DNA from: Terripilifer sp031921685
Lineage (GTDB): Bacteria > Pseudomonadota > Alphaproteobacteria > Rhizobiales > Beijerinckiaceae
NCBI RefSeq assembly: GCF_031921685.1
Contig: NZ_JAPDHU010000001.1
Span: forward strand, 2,108,001 to 2,172,000
Reading direction: 5' to 3'
DNA: 64,000 nt
Shown: piece by piece, positions 1 through 10,857 of the stretch
Layout: the number at the start of each line of letters is the position of its first letter
Position numbering within the stretch: the stretch's first letter is position 1
Position numbers and translations under genes: made by a program
The notes under the pieces: model-generated
The model's database searches: none
Told to the model about the DNA's origin: nothing
What the model saw: the letters and a program-made list of their open reading frames with translations, nothing else

Positions 1-1427
<1,427 letters not shown>

Positions 1428-1890
1428 CTTGGGAAACTAAACCTCACCCGTCGTTGCAATTGGCTGCGGCCCCAAGCAGGCGGCATGCCGGGCGGGCTTG
1501 CGCTGATCATGGTCGCAGGGGTGCTTGGCGGAGCCTGGCACCGCCGGAAGCGGCCCGTTCTAGCGTGGTTTGGAGGAAAATGAAAAGGCCGCTGTTTCGG
1601 GGCTGTTTGCCGGGGAAGGCTGGACCCGATGGCTTTCAGAAAAGCCGCGATTGCAGCGCCCGTGAGCAGGCAAAAAGGCCGAGGGGCTAAAAAAGGGGGG
1701 GCGAAACGGGAGCACGCCGGACATACGCTCCGGCGACGCGCTCCCGTTTCGCAAGACGGGTGGGACAGGGAGGGGCCTGTAGAGGGGACCGTTCCACAAA
1801 ACCGATGCGAAAACGTGTTGGCGGCACTGCTTCACGTTTTCGATGCGACCCTGCCCGCGCCCGTATTCAGCGCAAAGAGGGATCTTTGCC
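1428..1890. other. Gene-free interval between recA and alaS
   Basis: These 463 bases hold the recA terminator hairpin at 1689-1752 and presumably the alaS promoter. The open frames crossing it on the plus strand are extensions of antisense frames over alaS and recA. I see no convincing coding region. Confidence 0.6.
1689..1752 (-). terminator. Rho-independent terminator of recA
   Basis: A perfect 13-bp inverted repeat (GCGAAACGGGAGC at 1701-1713 and its complement at 1740-1752) encloses a further GCCGG/CCGGC stem. Read on the minus strand it is followed by six Cs and six Ts (A6 at 1689-1694 on the plus strand). It lies about 140 bases past the recA stop. The C run between stem and T tract is slightly unusual. 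Confidence 0.75.
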
Positions 1891-2958
<1,068 letters not shown>

Positions 2959-3055
2959 GGGTCTGCTCCTTCTGGCACGATGCCGGCAAACAGCGCAACG
3001 GCGGGCGTTTCTTTGTCTGTGGAGGAGAGTGTACGCTGTTTGTTCTCACTCGCAA

Positions 3056-3070
3056 GTTCTTTTTTTGTTC
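3056..3070 (-). promoter_or_regulatory. LexA/SOS box upstream of recA
   Basis: The plus strand reads GTTCTTTTTTTGTTC, exactly the GTTC-N7-GTTC direct repeat that LexA binds in alphaproteobacteria. It is 98 bases upstream of the recA ATG, a sensible distance for a promoter-overlapping operator. A third GTTC at 3042-3045 is spaced by ten bases and does not fit the spacing rule. Confidence 0.8.
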
Positions 3071-3234
3071 CTGCCACTTGCTCCTGACAGGAAGTGTCAG
3101 GATATGGTTAAGACTTAGCTGGTGAGCATTCATCATTCGGGATCATTGCAAGGCTCTGTTAGGCACGTCTTCTTGCTTGGCTGGCATGTGCGCGAGACGT
3201 CACCCACATTAGGTCGTGAACCGAGGTTGCTCTC

Positions 3235-3723
3235 GTGGATGAAACTGGCTTCAAGCTCTTCGACTGGCTGTTCAAGTCTCTGCTGCAGGACGCGCTCTGG
3301 TATTGCCTTAAACGTCCTTGGCTGCCGGCCATCATTTTTTTCCCGCCGGTGATTTTTGGCGACCGGATTTTCGCGAGCGGTTTCAGCACTGCCTTGTATT
3401 TGAGCGGAGTGGTGGTCCTCATCGTCTGGAACTGGTGGCGGGAGAAGCAGCAACGGGCACCACACGCTACAGGGCCAAGTCGAACAAATTCCAAGCGCTC
3501 CTTCGCTCATCTCTTAGCCGAAGTGGTCGGAAGCGCCTTTGCTCTGGTTCTGATAGGCCTTGCGATCGTCTATCTCGACCCTTGGACGATGGTGGGAATC
3601 CTGGGCCTGCCCTTTGTGGCTTTATTGATCTGGGGGTATTGGCAGCAGCGTCGTGCCGAGCAGCGTCTTGCCAATCGGCCGCCGCTCGACAATGCGATCC
3701 GGCGATCCGTCGATGAAAGATAG
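3235..3723 (+). CDS. Small membrane protein, function unknown
   Basis: A 162-residue protein starting at GTG (no in-frame ATG near the start). Two hydrophobic blocks can be seen: about residues 28-62 (RPWLPAIIFFPPVIF onwards, with VVVLIVWNWW) and about 98-135 (LAEVVGSAFALVLIGLAIVYL, then VGILGLPFVALLIWGYW), suggesting three or four membrane segments with a basic linker. The N-terminal KSLLQDALWYCLKRPWL loosely recalls the ALLKY-GRP start of the next two genes. I do not recognise a family. It is the first of three same-strand small membrane genes. Confidence 0.6.
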   Translation: MDETGFKLFDWLFKSLLQDALWYCLKRPWLPAIIFFPPVIFGDRIFASGFSTALYLSGVVVLIVWNWWREKQQRAPHATGPSRTNSKRSFAHLLAEVVGSAFALVLIGLAIVYLDPWTMVGILGLPFVALLIWGYWQQRRAEQRLANRPPLDNAIRRSVDER

Positions 3724-3842
3724 GTCAAATTTTGCGACCGCTTCTGCGGACCAATGGTAACTCGGTCTTAGGCAAATCGGGGCATGGCGCTAGATTGAGG
3801 GCCGAGGATCTTCACTGTTCCAGACTTGGCTGGATTGCTTGG

Positions 3843-4325
3843 ATGCGAGCACTGCTTAAGTACCTCACAGGCCGTCCGGCTCTGCTCTGGATCGTCTTTG
3901 GTGCGCCTGTCTTCTTTGCCGTTACGCAAATGCTGCCGGCCTCGACCATGGGAACGGCCATCATATGGGGCGCATGGGGGCTCGTCCTTGTGGGCTGTAT
4001 CGTTGGGGCTCGTGTTGCGAAGCTCGATAACGCCGATCTCGTCGCGTTCAATCAGCACTACATCGCCAAGCGATTTCCTCGGCTCAACGCGGTTGTAGAT
4101 TGGGGAATGGACTTCGCGATTATCGGTTTTGGTATCTACTATCTTCTAAGCGCAGCCGAGCGTGGAGTGATTGGTGAACTTGGTCGTGGGGGCCACATTG
4201 AAGTGATGTTCCGGGACCATCCCATTGAGTTCTTGTTCACCTTTGGTTTGTTGCTTCTTTTCATCTTGCTTGGAATTTGGAGATTTGTCCGTTTGTTCCG
4301 GCGGCGATCGGAAGAAAAGCAGTGA
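3843..4325 (+). CDS. Small membrane protein, paralogue of the next gene
   Basis: A 160-residue protein from the ATG at 3843. The frame is open upstream to 3732, but the chosen start gives MRALLKYLTGRPALLW, which matches the start of the following gene (MALLKYIAGRPYLML). Hydrophobic blocks lie near residues 14-30, 36-54, 85-100 and 130-150, so about four membrane segments; the C-terminus is basic (RLFRRRSEEKQ). Function unknown; no domain recognised. Confidence 0.6.
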   Translation: MRALLKYLTGRPALLWIVFGAPVFFAVTQMLPASTMGTAIIWGAWGLVLVGCIVGARVAKLDNADLVAFNQHYIAKRFPRLNAVVDWGMDFAIIGFGIYYLLSAAERGVIGELGRGGHIEVMFRDHPIEFLFTFGLLLLFILLGIWRFVRLFRRRSEEKQ

Positions 4326-4403
4326 AACGTTTGCAGGCCACGTGATCGCCATCGACGCAGGCAAAGAAAGACGCAGTCCCTGTTGATCGCATCGAGGCTT
4401 GGT

Positions 4404-4706
4404 ATGGCTTTGTTGAAATATATCGCCGGGCGTCCCTACCTGATGCTCTTCATTGGGATCGTTGTACTCGTGGTGTTCTTTGAAATGCAATCGGTGCCAC
4501 GCCCGTTTGCGGCTCTGATCCTTGCGATGTATGCCGTTGTGAGTGTGGCAAACATTTTAAAGATGCGCCCGCCGAGCACGGCGACCTTCTTTGATCACAT
4601 TGTTACCTTCGTCAATCGCAATGGTTTCATCACTGGATTGATCATCGCTTGCGTGTTTGGTGTTGTTATATGGCTAACCGGCGCATTCAATGGGCCGCTC
4701 CGATAA
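4404..4706 (+). CDS. Small membrane protein, paralogue of the preceding gene
   Basis: A 100-residue protein with three hydrophobic segments (about residues 13-29, 34-50 and 75-95). The ATG at 4404 is preferred over an upstream TTG at 4383 because it aligns with the preceding gene: both begin ALLKY-hydrophobic-x-GRPxL. It appears to be a shortened member of the same local family. No known domain seen. Confidence 0.55.
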   Translation: MALLKYIAGRPYLMLFIGIVVLVVFFEMQSVPRPFAALILAMYAVVSVANILKMRPPSTATFFDHIVTFVNRNGFITGLIIACVFGVVIWLTGAFNGPLR

Positions 4707-4803
4707 GCGCGATTAGGCGGCGTTGGCTGAAGCCAAGAGAAAGGGCGCCTGTCGTGTCCCACCGAGAAAGACGTCTCGCTTAATCTTCAATCCGCACAGC
4801 CCG

Positions 4804-4813
4804 ATCATATGAT
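4804..4813. promoter_or_regulatory. Possible MarR operator (weak)
   Basis: ATCATATGAT is a perfect 10-bp palindrome 43 bases before the earlier of the two candidate starts of the MarR gene. MarR proteins usually bind such AT-rich palindromes next to their own genes, but this one is short and could be chance. Confidence 0.25.
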
Positions 4814-4867
4814 ATCCAGTTGCTTCTTTTAGTCTTGAGTCTGACCGTTCTTTCCATGGTGGGAAAC

Positions 4868-5356
4868 ATGTACGCCCGCACTCGCTCGCTCGGCTTCGTC
4901 GTCAATCAGGCCGCCCGGCTCATGCATAAGGTCATGCGGGCGCAGCTCGATATGAAGGGCATGCAGCCGGCCTTCGTGCCGGTGCTGCTGTGGCTGTCGG
5001 AAAGCGACGGGCTGACGCAGATGGAGCTGAGCCGGCTTGCTGCCGTCGAGCAGGGCTCGATGGCCGAGATCGTCAAGCGGATGGAGAGCGAGGGCTTCAT
5101 CGAGCGGCGGCAGGACAAGAGCGACGGCCGCAAGCAGACCCTTCATCTCACCGTGCGGGCGAAGCGGCTCAATCCGAAGGTGAAGGACTGGCTCGATGCC
5201 AATAATGCGAGCTTGGCTGTCGGCGTGTCCGAGAAAGATCTCGACACCTGTTTCGACGTGCTGGGCCAGATCATCGGCAATCTCGAAGCGCAGCTTCCCA
5301 CCGATGCCGGCAAGGCGAAGACGGTGCGCAGGCGGCGCGCCTCCTCGGCCGATTAA
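4868..5356 (+). CDS. MarR-family transcriptional regulator
   Basis: A winged-helix dimeric repressor, 162 residues from the ATG at 4868 (166 from 4856). Both starts are plausible; 4868 has GGTGGG just upstream. The core shows the family pattern: helix-turn-helix LTQMELSRLAAVEQGSMAEIVKRME, then the wing GFIERRQDKSDGRKQTLHLT, where the D-x-SDGR-K signature is characteristic. It ends 7 bases before the stop of the convergent Rieske oxygenase gene. MarR proteins often sense aromatic compounds, so control of that oxygenase is plausible but inferred from position only. Confidence 0.85.
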   Translation: MYARTRSLGFVVNQAARLMHKVMRAQLDMKGMQPAFVPVLLWLSESDGLTQMELSRLAAVEQGSMAEIVKRMESEGFIERRQDKSDGRKQTLHLTVRAKRLNPKVKDWLDANNASLAVGVSEKDLDTCFDVLGQIIGNLEAQLPTDAGKAKTVRRRRASSAD

Positions 5357-5363
5357 TCCGCCA

Positions 5364-6347
5364 TCAGTTTGATTTGTGCCGTTCGGCCATGATCGCCTGC
5401 GCGCGGGCGATGGCCTGATCCTGGCGCAGGTTCATGTCGCGCATCTCGGGAAAGGCCAGAATGGTCTTGTGCTGCGCTTCGACCATATCGCGATCCTCAT
5501 CATGCACTTTGGCGTTTTCCGCATCGAGCTTTTGGGTGAGTTCGGCATCGTCGATGAGGAAGTTGCGCGAGATGGCGACGAAATAGTGATGGCTCGTCGC
5601 GCTCTCCGGCGTGATGAAATGATCGAAGCGCAGATCGAGCGCGCCGTCCGCATCTTCATTGCGCACGAGGATCAGCACATTGCCGGGCGGCTGCCATTCG
5701 GAGATAGAGCTGCGATCGACGAGGCCCTTGAAGTCACGCCAGATGCGGTGCGCCGGCGGCGGCTCGACATCCTTGAAAATGCGCGTGCAGCGCACGCGAT
5801 CGGCAAAAGCTTCGACGACCAACGGGTCTTCGGCCAGGCGGTTTTGCGCGAAGGCGATGGTGCGCGCATGGACAAAGGCGACATGGGAGAGATCAAGGAG
5901 ATTGTTGGTGACGAGTTCGCCTGGTGCGCGCACATGCAGATATTGCGCGAGTTCGGCATTCCACGTCTCGTCCTCGCGCCACGGCAGCGCTGGGAGATCG
6001 GCATCCGGTTCGCCCGCATCCGGCCAGATCCAGATCAGGCCGTAGCGTTCGATCACCGCATAGGCGCGAGCTTTCAGCGTTGAGGGAATGCGGCTCTGCG
6101 CGGGAATATGTTCGCATGTGCCGTCGCCGGAAAATTGGATGCCATGATAGGGGCAGGCGATGGTCTCGCCGATGACATGGCCCATCGACAGCGGTGAGCG
6201 CCGATGCGGACACACGTCGGCCAGCGCCGCGACGCGCCCCTTTTCCGTGCGGAAGAGAACGACAGCTTCGCCGAGAAGAGTGCGCGCCAGCGGTTGGTTG
6301 GTGAGTTCGCCGCTGGTGGCGGCAACATACCAGTAGTTCTTCAACAT
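5364..6347 (-). CDS. Rieske [2Fe-2S] aromatic-ring oxygenase, VanA-like
   Basis: Oxygenase component of a Rieske non-haem iron system, 327 residues. The Rieske ligands are C46 and H48 (DVCPHRRSPLS) and C65 and H68 (ACPYHGIQF). The mononuclear iron site is D152/H155/H160 in NLLDLSHVAFVHA. Length and layout fit the vanillate O-demethylase / phthalate dioxygenase-like group, in which the oxygenase is a homotrimer fed by a separate ferredoxin-reductase; no reductase gene is present here. It starts 6 bases after the upstream binding-protein gene stops, so the two form an operon. Substrate unknown; demethylation of a methoxy- or N-methyl-aromatic is one possibility. Confidence 0.85.
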   Translation of the reverse strand: MLKNYWYVAATSGELTNQPLARTLLGEAVVLFRTEKGRVAALADVCPHRRSPLSMGHVIGETIACPYHGIQFSGDGTCEHIPAQSRIPSTLKARAYAVIERYGLIWIWPDAGEPDADLPALPWREDETWNAELAQYLHVRAPGELVTNNLLDLSHVAFVHARTIAFAQNRLAEDPLVVEAFADRVRCTRIFKDVEPPPAHRIWRDFKGLVDRSSISEWQPPGNVLILVRNEDADGALDLRFDHFITPESATSHHYFVAISRNFLIDDAELTQKLDAENAKVHDEDRDMVEAQHKTILAFPEMRDMNLRQDQAIARAQAIMAERHKSN

Positions 6348-6353
6348 GGGGCT

Positions 6354-7337
6354 TCAACCGCCGACGAATTGATTGGTGAAGAGATCAGCGACCGGCGTCG
6401 TCTTCTCGATCAGGCCATTGGCGAGATAGAACTCCTGCACTTTGGCGACGCGGGCCGGATCGAACTGGCCCAAGGGAATGCCGTTGCTCGCCGGATAGAC
6501 TTTCTGCGCATAGAAGTTGAGGATTTTGGCGATCGAGGGCAATTCGCTGTCGGGGCGGCCGATTTCCTTCAGGTAAGTCGCGGCGCCGTCCTGCGGATTG
6601 GCGGCGACGGCAGCGACGCCTTTCAGCACGGCGCTGACGAAACGGCGCACGAGATCAGGCCGCGCCTTGATCGTCGCGTCGCTCGTCAGAATGGCTTGCG
6701 CCATCGCCGGGAAGGCGCTGTCGATTTGATAGGTTTCGATTTCGACCGCATTGTTCTCGAGCGTGACGGCCCATTCGGGCGCACCGACGATGGCGTGCAG
6801 ATTGCCGCTCGCCATCAAGGCGGTGATGCCTGTCGGCCCCACAGCCTGAATATCCGCGGCGCTCTTGTCGAGGCCGACACTCGCGAGCACGCCAAGCAGA
6901 TTGTAGAACGAGGTATCCTGATAGCTGACGACGCCGAGCTTCTTGCCCTTCAGATTGGCGAAGGTGCGGATGCCTGCATCCTTGCGCACGATGAGTTGAT
7001 GCAGGGCGCGGCCGCCCAGCAGCGCCACGGCGCGCACGGGAATGCCGTTCGGGCGCAGGATGATCGAGGTATCACCGATGCCGCCGGCGAGATCGGCATT
7101 GCCGGCGCCGACCTGTTTGGCGCCATCGACACCGCCCTTGGCCGCCTGGAATGTCACGTCGAGATTCTCGGCAGCGAAGAAACCCTTGGCCTTGGCCACC
7201 TGAAAGGGCGCGAAGGCCGGCAAAGTCGGGATCGTCGGGAACAAATAAAGCAGTTTGTCGGCGGCGAAAGCCGGCCGCGTGCTGAGGCAACCCGCGGCCA
7301 GGAGGCCGCCCGTGAATGTTCTTCTGTTCAGGTTCAT
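6354..7337 (-). CDS. NMT1/TauA-type ABC transporter substrate-binding protein
   Basis: A 327-residue exported protein. The N-terminus (MNLNRRTFTGGLLAAGCLS, then RPAFA before AADK) is a twin-arginine signal. The mature part has the family's opening (FPTIPTLPAFAPFQVAKAKGFFAAENLDVTF), a GNADLAGGIGD segment and LKGKKLGVVSYQDTSFYNLL, as in the NitT/TauT and pyrimidine-precursor binding proteins. No ATPase or permease gene is nearby. It is first in a two-gene operon with the Rieske oxygenase, so it may deliver that enzyme's substrate with a permease encoded elsewhere. Confidence 0.85.
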   Translation of the reverse strand: MNLNRRTFTGGLLAAGCLSTRPAFAADKLLYLFPTIPTLPAFAPFQVAKAKGFFAAENLDVTFQAAKGGVDGAKQVGAGNADLAGGIGDTSIILRPNGIPVRAVALLGGRALHQLIVRKDAGIRTFANLKGKKLGVVSYQDTSFYNLLGVLASVGLDKSAADIQAVGPTGITALMASGNLHAIVGAPEWAVTLENNAVEIETYQIDSAFPAMAQAILTSDATIKARPDLVRRFVSAVLKGVAAVAANPQDGAATYLKEIGRPDSELPSIAKILNFYAQKVYPASNGIPLGQFDPARVAKVQEFYLANGLIEKTTPVADLFTNQFVGG

Positions 7338-7502
7338 GACGCAGCCTCGAAAAGCGGGGAGGCTTGAAGGTGATCATGAGACTAAATCTAAGTCAATAGG
7401 ACCCTATGTATTTTGGCCGACGCCAAATCCCATGCGGCTGCGGCGGCGTTTCACCGCTATGTAAAGGCGCGTCAAAGCGTGAGAGGCCGGAAGACAGCCC
7501 CG

Positions 7503-7874
7503 TTAGCGGCCGGTTTTGACTTCCCGGAAGCCGACATAGTCCTGTGGCGCGGCGCGTTCGATTTCGCGAAACGTGCCTTGCGGGGGCTGTTGTTGCGGCG
7601 GGTGCTGCACGGGCATCGGGCGGATCGAGCCGACCGGGATGGGATCGGGGCTCCGGTTCGCTGTCGCGGTGGAGGCCGGCACGGGAATGAGTTTGATGGT
7701 GTGCCGGGTTGGCCCGTTGGCTGGTGTCGGGCGGATCAACAGGAGGGCGGTGACCGTGCCCAGCACCGCGAGACTGATCAGCACCAGTCTTGCCCGGGCG
7801 CCGGGCTGCTGGCGGCGACGATAGCTCTGGCGAGGTCGGGGCAATTCCTGAAAGAAAACGGGCAAGGTGCTCAT
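7503..7874 (-). CDS. Hypothetical single-pass, proline-rich protein
   Basis: A 123-residue protein: a basic N-terminal region (RPRQSYRRRQQPGARARL), one hydrophobic helix near residues 30-47 (VLISLAVLGTVTALLLI), then a proline/glutamine-rich tail with HPPQQQPPQG. It would be a membrane-anchored protein with a periplasmic tail. No family recognised. It lies downstream of cckA on the same strand, about 100 bases away. Confidence 0.5.
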   Translation of the reverse strand: MSTLPVFFQELPRPRQSYRRRQQPGARARLVLISLAVLGTVTALLLIRPTPANGPTRHTIKLIPVPASTATANRSPDPIPVGSIRPMPVQHPPQQQPPQGTFREIERAAPQDYVGFREVKTGR

Positions 7875-7978
7875 CCTGGCGGGGCGTGTGACACGCAGGC
7901 CGCCACAGCTTCCCGCAACATGGTGAACAAAGCCTTGCCGAAAGCGCCGCGCAAAATCTTGGGCGGCGCGAAATCGCG

Positions 7979-10558
7979 CTAGCCCATCGCTGCCTTCACC
8001 GTTTCGATGAGCTGTTTCAGCGGGAAGGGTTTTGGCAGGAAGCCGAAATCCTCGCCGGCCGGCAGGTTGCGGGCGAAGGCATCTTCCGCATGGCCGGACA
8101 TGAAGACGATTTTCGCCGTCACGCCGCGCTTGCGCAGTTCGCCGAGCATGGTCGGCCCGTCCATCACGGGCATCACCACGTCGGAAACGATCAGATCGAT
8201 CTGGCCGCCGACCTCGCTGACGATGTCGAGCGCATCCTCGCCATTGCTGGCTTCGTGCACCGTATAGCCGCGCGAGGCGAGCGCACGCGACGCGAAGGCG
8301 CGCACCGCCTCCTCGTCTTCGACCAGCAGGATGGTGCCGTGGCCGGTGGCATCGGCCGCCGGGCTGCTGTTCGCCTTGGTGTCCTCGCGCCGCGCGTTCT
8401 CTTCCTCGGCGGTCGGGATGTGACGGGGCAGGTAGATGCGAAACAGCGCGCCCTTGCCGGGTTCTGAATCGCAGAAGATGAAGCCGCCGGTCTGTTTGAC
8501 GATGCCATAGACCGTCGACAGGCCAAGGCCGGTGCCCTTGCCCACTTCCTTGGTGGTGAAGAAGGGCTCAAACATCTTCTCCTTCACCTCCGGCGGAATG
8601 CCGGCGCCGGTGTCCTGTACTTCCACCACCACGTAATCGGCGGGCACGAAGCCGGGCTCGGTGACATTAGCCGCTTCGGCGGCGGTGACGTTCTTGGTCG
8701 CCAGCATGATCTTGCCGCCATCGGGCATGGCATCGCGCGCATTGACGACGAGATTGACCAGCACTTGTTCGAACTGGTTGATGTCGGCCTTGACGAACCA
8801 CAGATCGCGGCCGTGGCGCACGTCGATCTCGACTTTCTCGCCGACCAGGCGGCGCAGCAGGATTTGCAGGTCGGACAGAGCGTCGTTGAGCTGCAGCACC
8901 TGCGGGCGCAGGGTCTGGCGCCGCGAGAAGGCCAGGAGCTGCCGCACGAGGCCGGCGGCGCGATTGGCGTTCTGCTTGATCTGCATGATGTCCTGGAAGG
9001 ACGGATCGGTCGGCCGGTGGCGGGCGAGCAAGAGATCGGAAAAGCCGATGATCGCCGTCAGCACGTTGTTGAAGTCATGCGCGACGCCGCCGGCGAGCTG
9101 GCCGATTGCCTGCATCTTCTGCGCCTGGGCGAAGCTTTCCTGCAGGGTCTTCTGTTCGGTCGTGTCGAGCGCGAAGATCACGGCGCTGGCGTCATCGTTG
9201 CTGTCTTCGCCGGGCGTGACGAAGAAACGGGCGGACCGTGGCGGTTCGCCGCCGAGGCCCGCGTCGACCGGTTCGGTGTCGGTGCGATGGGCGAGGGCAT
9301 CGGCGATGGCCTTGCGCAAGGTCTCGCGGTCGCGATCGACGACGCTGGAGAAGATCGAGCGGCCGGTGTCGGTCGCGCCCGACACCGCCTGCGGCATCAG
9401 GCGGGCGAAGCTGGCATTGGCGTTGAGAATGGCGCCATCGCGATCGACGGTAGCAATGGCCATCGGCGTCTGGTTGAAGAAGCGGGCGAAGCGAACTTCC
9501 GCGGCGCGCAGATTTTCCGCCGGCTCTTCGCCGGGCGCGCGGTTGATCACCAAGGTGCGCGAAGGGCCTTGCGTGCGGTCCTGGGCGAAAGCGACGCGAT
9601 GGATGACGCGCACCGGCAGGCTCTGGCCGTTGCGACGCTTGAAATCGACGTCGAAGGTTTCAGTGCGCACTTCGCTGGCGCGGCCGGCCACGGTGCCGAT
9701 CAGATGGGCGCCGTCGCCGGCGACGATATCGGCCAGCCGCAGGCCGCCGGAGCCATATTGGGCGAGATCGTAATCGAGCCAGCCGGCGAGGGTGGCGTTC
9801 ATATAGTTGATCTTGCCGTCGGCGCCGCAGGAGAAGAAGCCGGCCGGCGCGTGATCGAGAAAATCGATGGCGTGTTGCAGTTCCTGGAAAACGTTCTCGT
9901 GGCGGGCGCGCTCGCGGGTGACGTCGGCGACGGTCCATAGCGTGGCGCGCTTTTGCCCGAAGCGTTCGAGGGGGCGCACGCGGATGCGATACCAGCCGAC
10001 GGCACCTTCGCCCGACAGCGGCGGGCTCAGGCGCAGTTCTTCGGAACCGCGTTTGCCGTCGCGTGCCGCCTGGGCCAGGCGATAGATCGCCTCGGAGACT
10101 TCAGGGGTGCCGGAGAACAGGCGCTCCACCGTGCGCAGATCGGCCAGGTCGTTGGCGCCGGCGAGCGCCATATAGGCTTCGTTGGCATAGAGAACGCGGG
10201 TGTCGCCTTCGGTCACCAGCATGCCCTCGACGCCGGTGTCGGAGACGAGCTTGGTGATGTCGTTCTTGGCGGCTTGTCCCGACAATTGCAGGAAACCGAC
10301 CGCATAGGCGAACAAGCCGATGACGCCGATGATCGCCAGAAGGGCGAGCAGGCCCAAAGTGAGGCGGCCGGCGTCTTCCGGGCTCAGAAAAGAGAAGGAG
10401 GCAGCGGTGCCGACCAGCACCAAGGCCAGCACGAGGACCATGCCGGGGCTGCCGGTCCGCTCTGTGCGGTCGACGACGCTGCTCGAGGCGTTCGGCGCGG
10501 CATTGGCCGCAGGGCTCGGCGAAGCGCTTGGGGTGGATCCCTGGCTAACCTGGGTCAT
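7979..10558 (-). CDS. cckA: Hybrid sensor histidine kinase CckA
   Basis: Top kinase of the CckA-ChpT-CtrA phosphorelay that controls cell cycle and motility in alphaproteobacteria. The 859-residue protein has two membrane helices (about 40-57 and 67-90), PAS-like regions (about 105-215, 225-335 and 355-465), the phosphoacceptor motif GVAHDFNN with H494, an HATPase domain (NLVVNARDAM, DTGAGIPPEV, GKGTGLGLSTVYGIV), and a C-terminal receiver from about residue 742 with DE, the phosphorylated aspartate near D793 (VSDVVMPVMDG) and K843. Domain order and length match CckA. A CtrA-type site lies in the intergenic region shared with the divergent fliO-like gene. Confidence 0.93.
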   Translation of the reverse strand: MTQVSQGSTPSASPSPAANAAPNASSSVVDRTERTGSPGMVLVLALVLVGTAASFSFLSPEDAGRLTLGLLALLAIIGVIGLFAYAVGFLQLSGQAAKNDITKLVSDTGVEGMLVTEGDTRVLYANEAYMALAGANDLADLRTVERLFSGTPEVSEAIYRLAQAARDGKRGSEELRLSPPLSGEGAVGWYRIRVRPLERFGQKRATLWTVADVTRERARHENVFQELQHAIDFLDHAPAGFFSCGADGKINYMNATLAGWLDYDLAQYGSGGLRLADIVAGDGAHLIGTVAGRASEVRTETFDVDFKRRNGQSLPVRVIHRVAFAQDRTQGPSRTLVINRAPGEEPAENLRAAEVRFARFFNQTPMAIATVDRDGAILNANASFARLMPQAVSGATDTGRSIFSSVVDRDRETLRKAIADALAHRTDTEPVDAGLGGEPPRSARFFVTPGEDSNDDASAVIFALDTTEQKTLQESFAQAQKMQAIGQLAGGVAHDFNNVLTAIIGFSDLLLARHRPTDPSFQDIMQIKQNANRAAGLVRQLLAFSRRQTLRPQVLQLNDALSDLQILLRRLVGEKVEIDVRHGRDLWFVKADINQFEQVLVNLVVNARDAMPDGGKIMLATKNVTAAEAANVTEPGFVPADYVVVEVQDTGAGIPPEVKEKMFEPFFTTKEVGKGTGLGLSTVYGIVKQTGGFIFCDSEPGKGALFRIYLPRHIPTAEEENARREDTKANSSPAADATGHGTILLVEDEEAVRAFASRALASRGYTVHEASNGEDALDIVSEVGGQIDLIVSDVVMPVMDGPTMLGELRKRGVTAKIVFMSGHAEDAFARNLPAGEDFGFLPKPFPLKQLIETVKAAMG

Positions 10559-10722
10559 GAAGGCTCGATCTGGCGCAGCCCGTCCGCCGGGATGACAGTT
10601 GGAGAATCAGGCCGGAATAGTGCGAATTCAAGTTAATTGCACGAAAATCGAATGAAATCATCAGGGCGTTGTTTCCACGGGCCGGCTACGGTTCTATGGA
10701 CATCAGCCAACGGTCATCGTGG

Positions 10723-10738
10723 TTAACCATTTCTTAAC
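10723..10738. promoter_or_regulatory. CtrA-type binding site, TTAA-N7-TTAAC
   Basis: TTAACCATTTCTTAAC fits the full CtrA consensus TTAA-N7-TTAAC with no mismatch. It sits between the divergent cckA and fliO-like genes, 119 bases before the fliO-like ATG and 164 bases before the cckA ATG. A CGCGA-AATA-TCGCG hairpin follows at 10741-10754. Confidence 0.6.
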
Positions 10739-10857
10739 GTCGCGAAATATCGCGTTGTCAGCCGTGCTAAAGTATTGGCAGATGATAAGGCCTATGGCTT
10801 TGGTTGGTTGATTTTGGTTTTGGTTGTTTGCTTGGGGCGAGCGGAGTGTAGGCGGCG

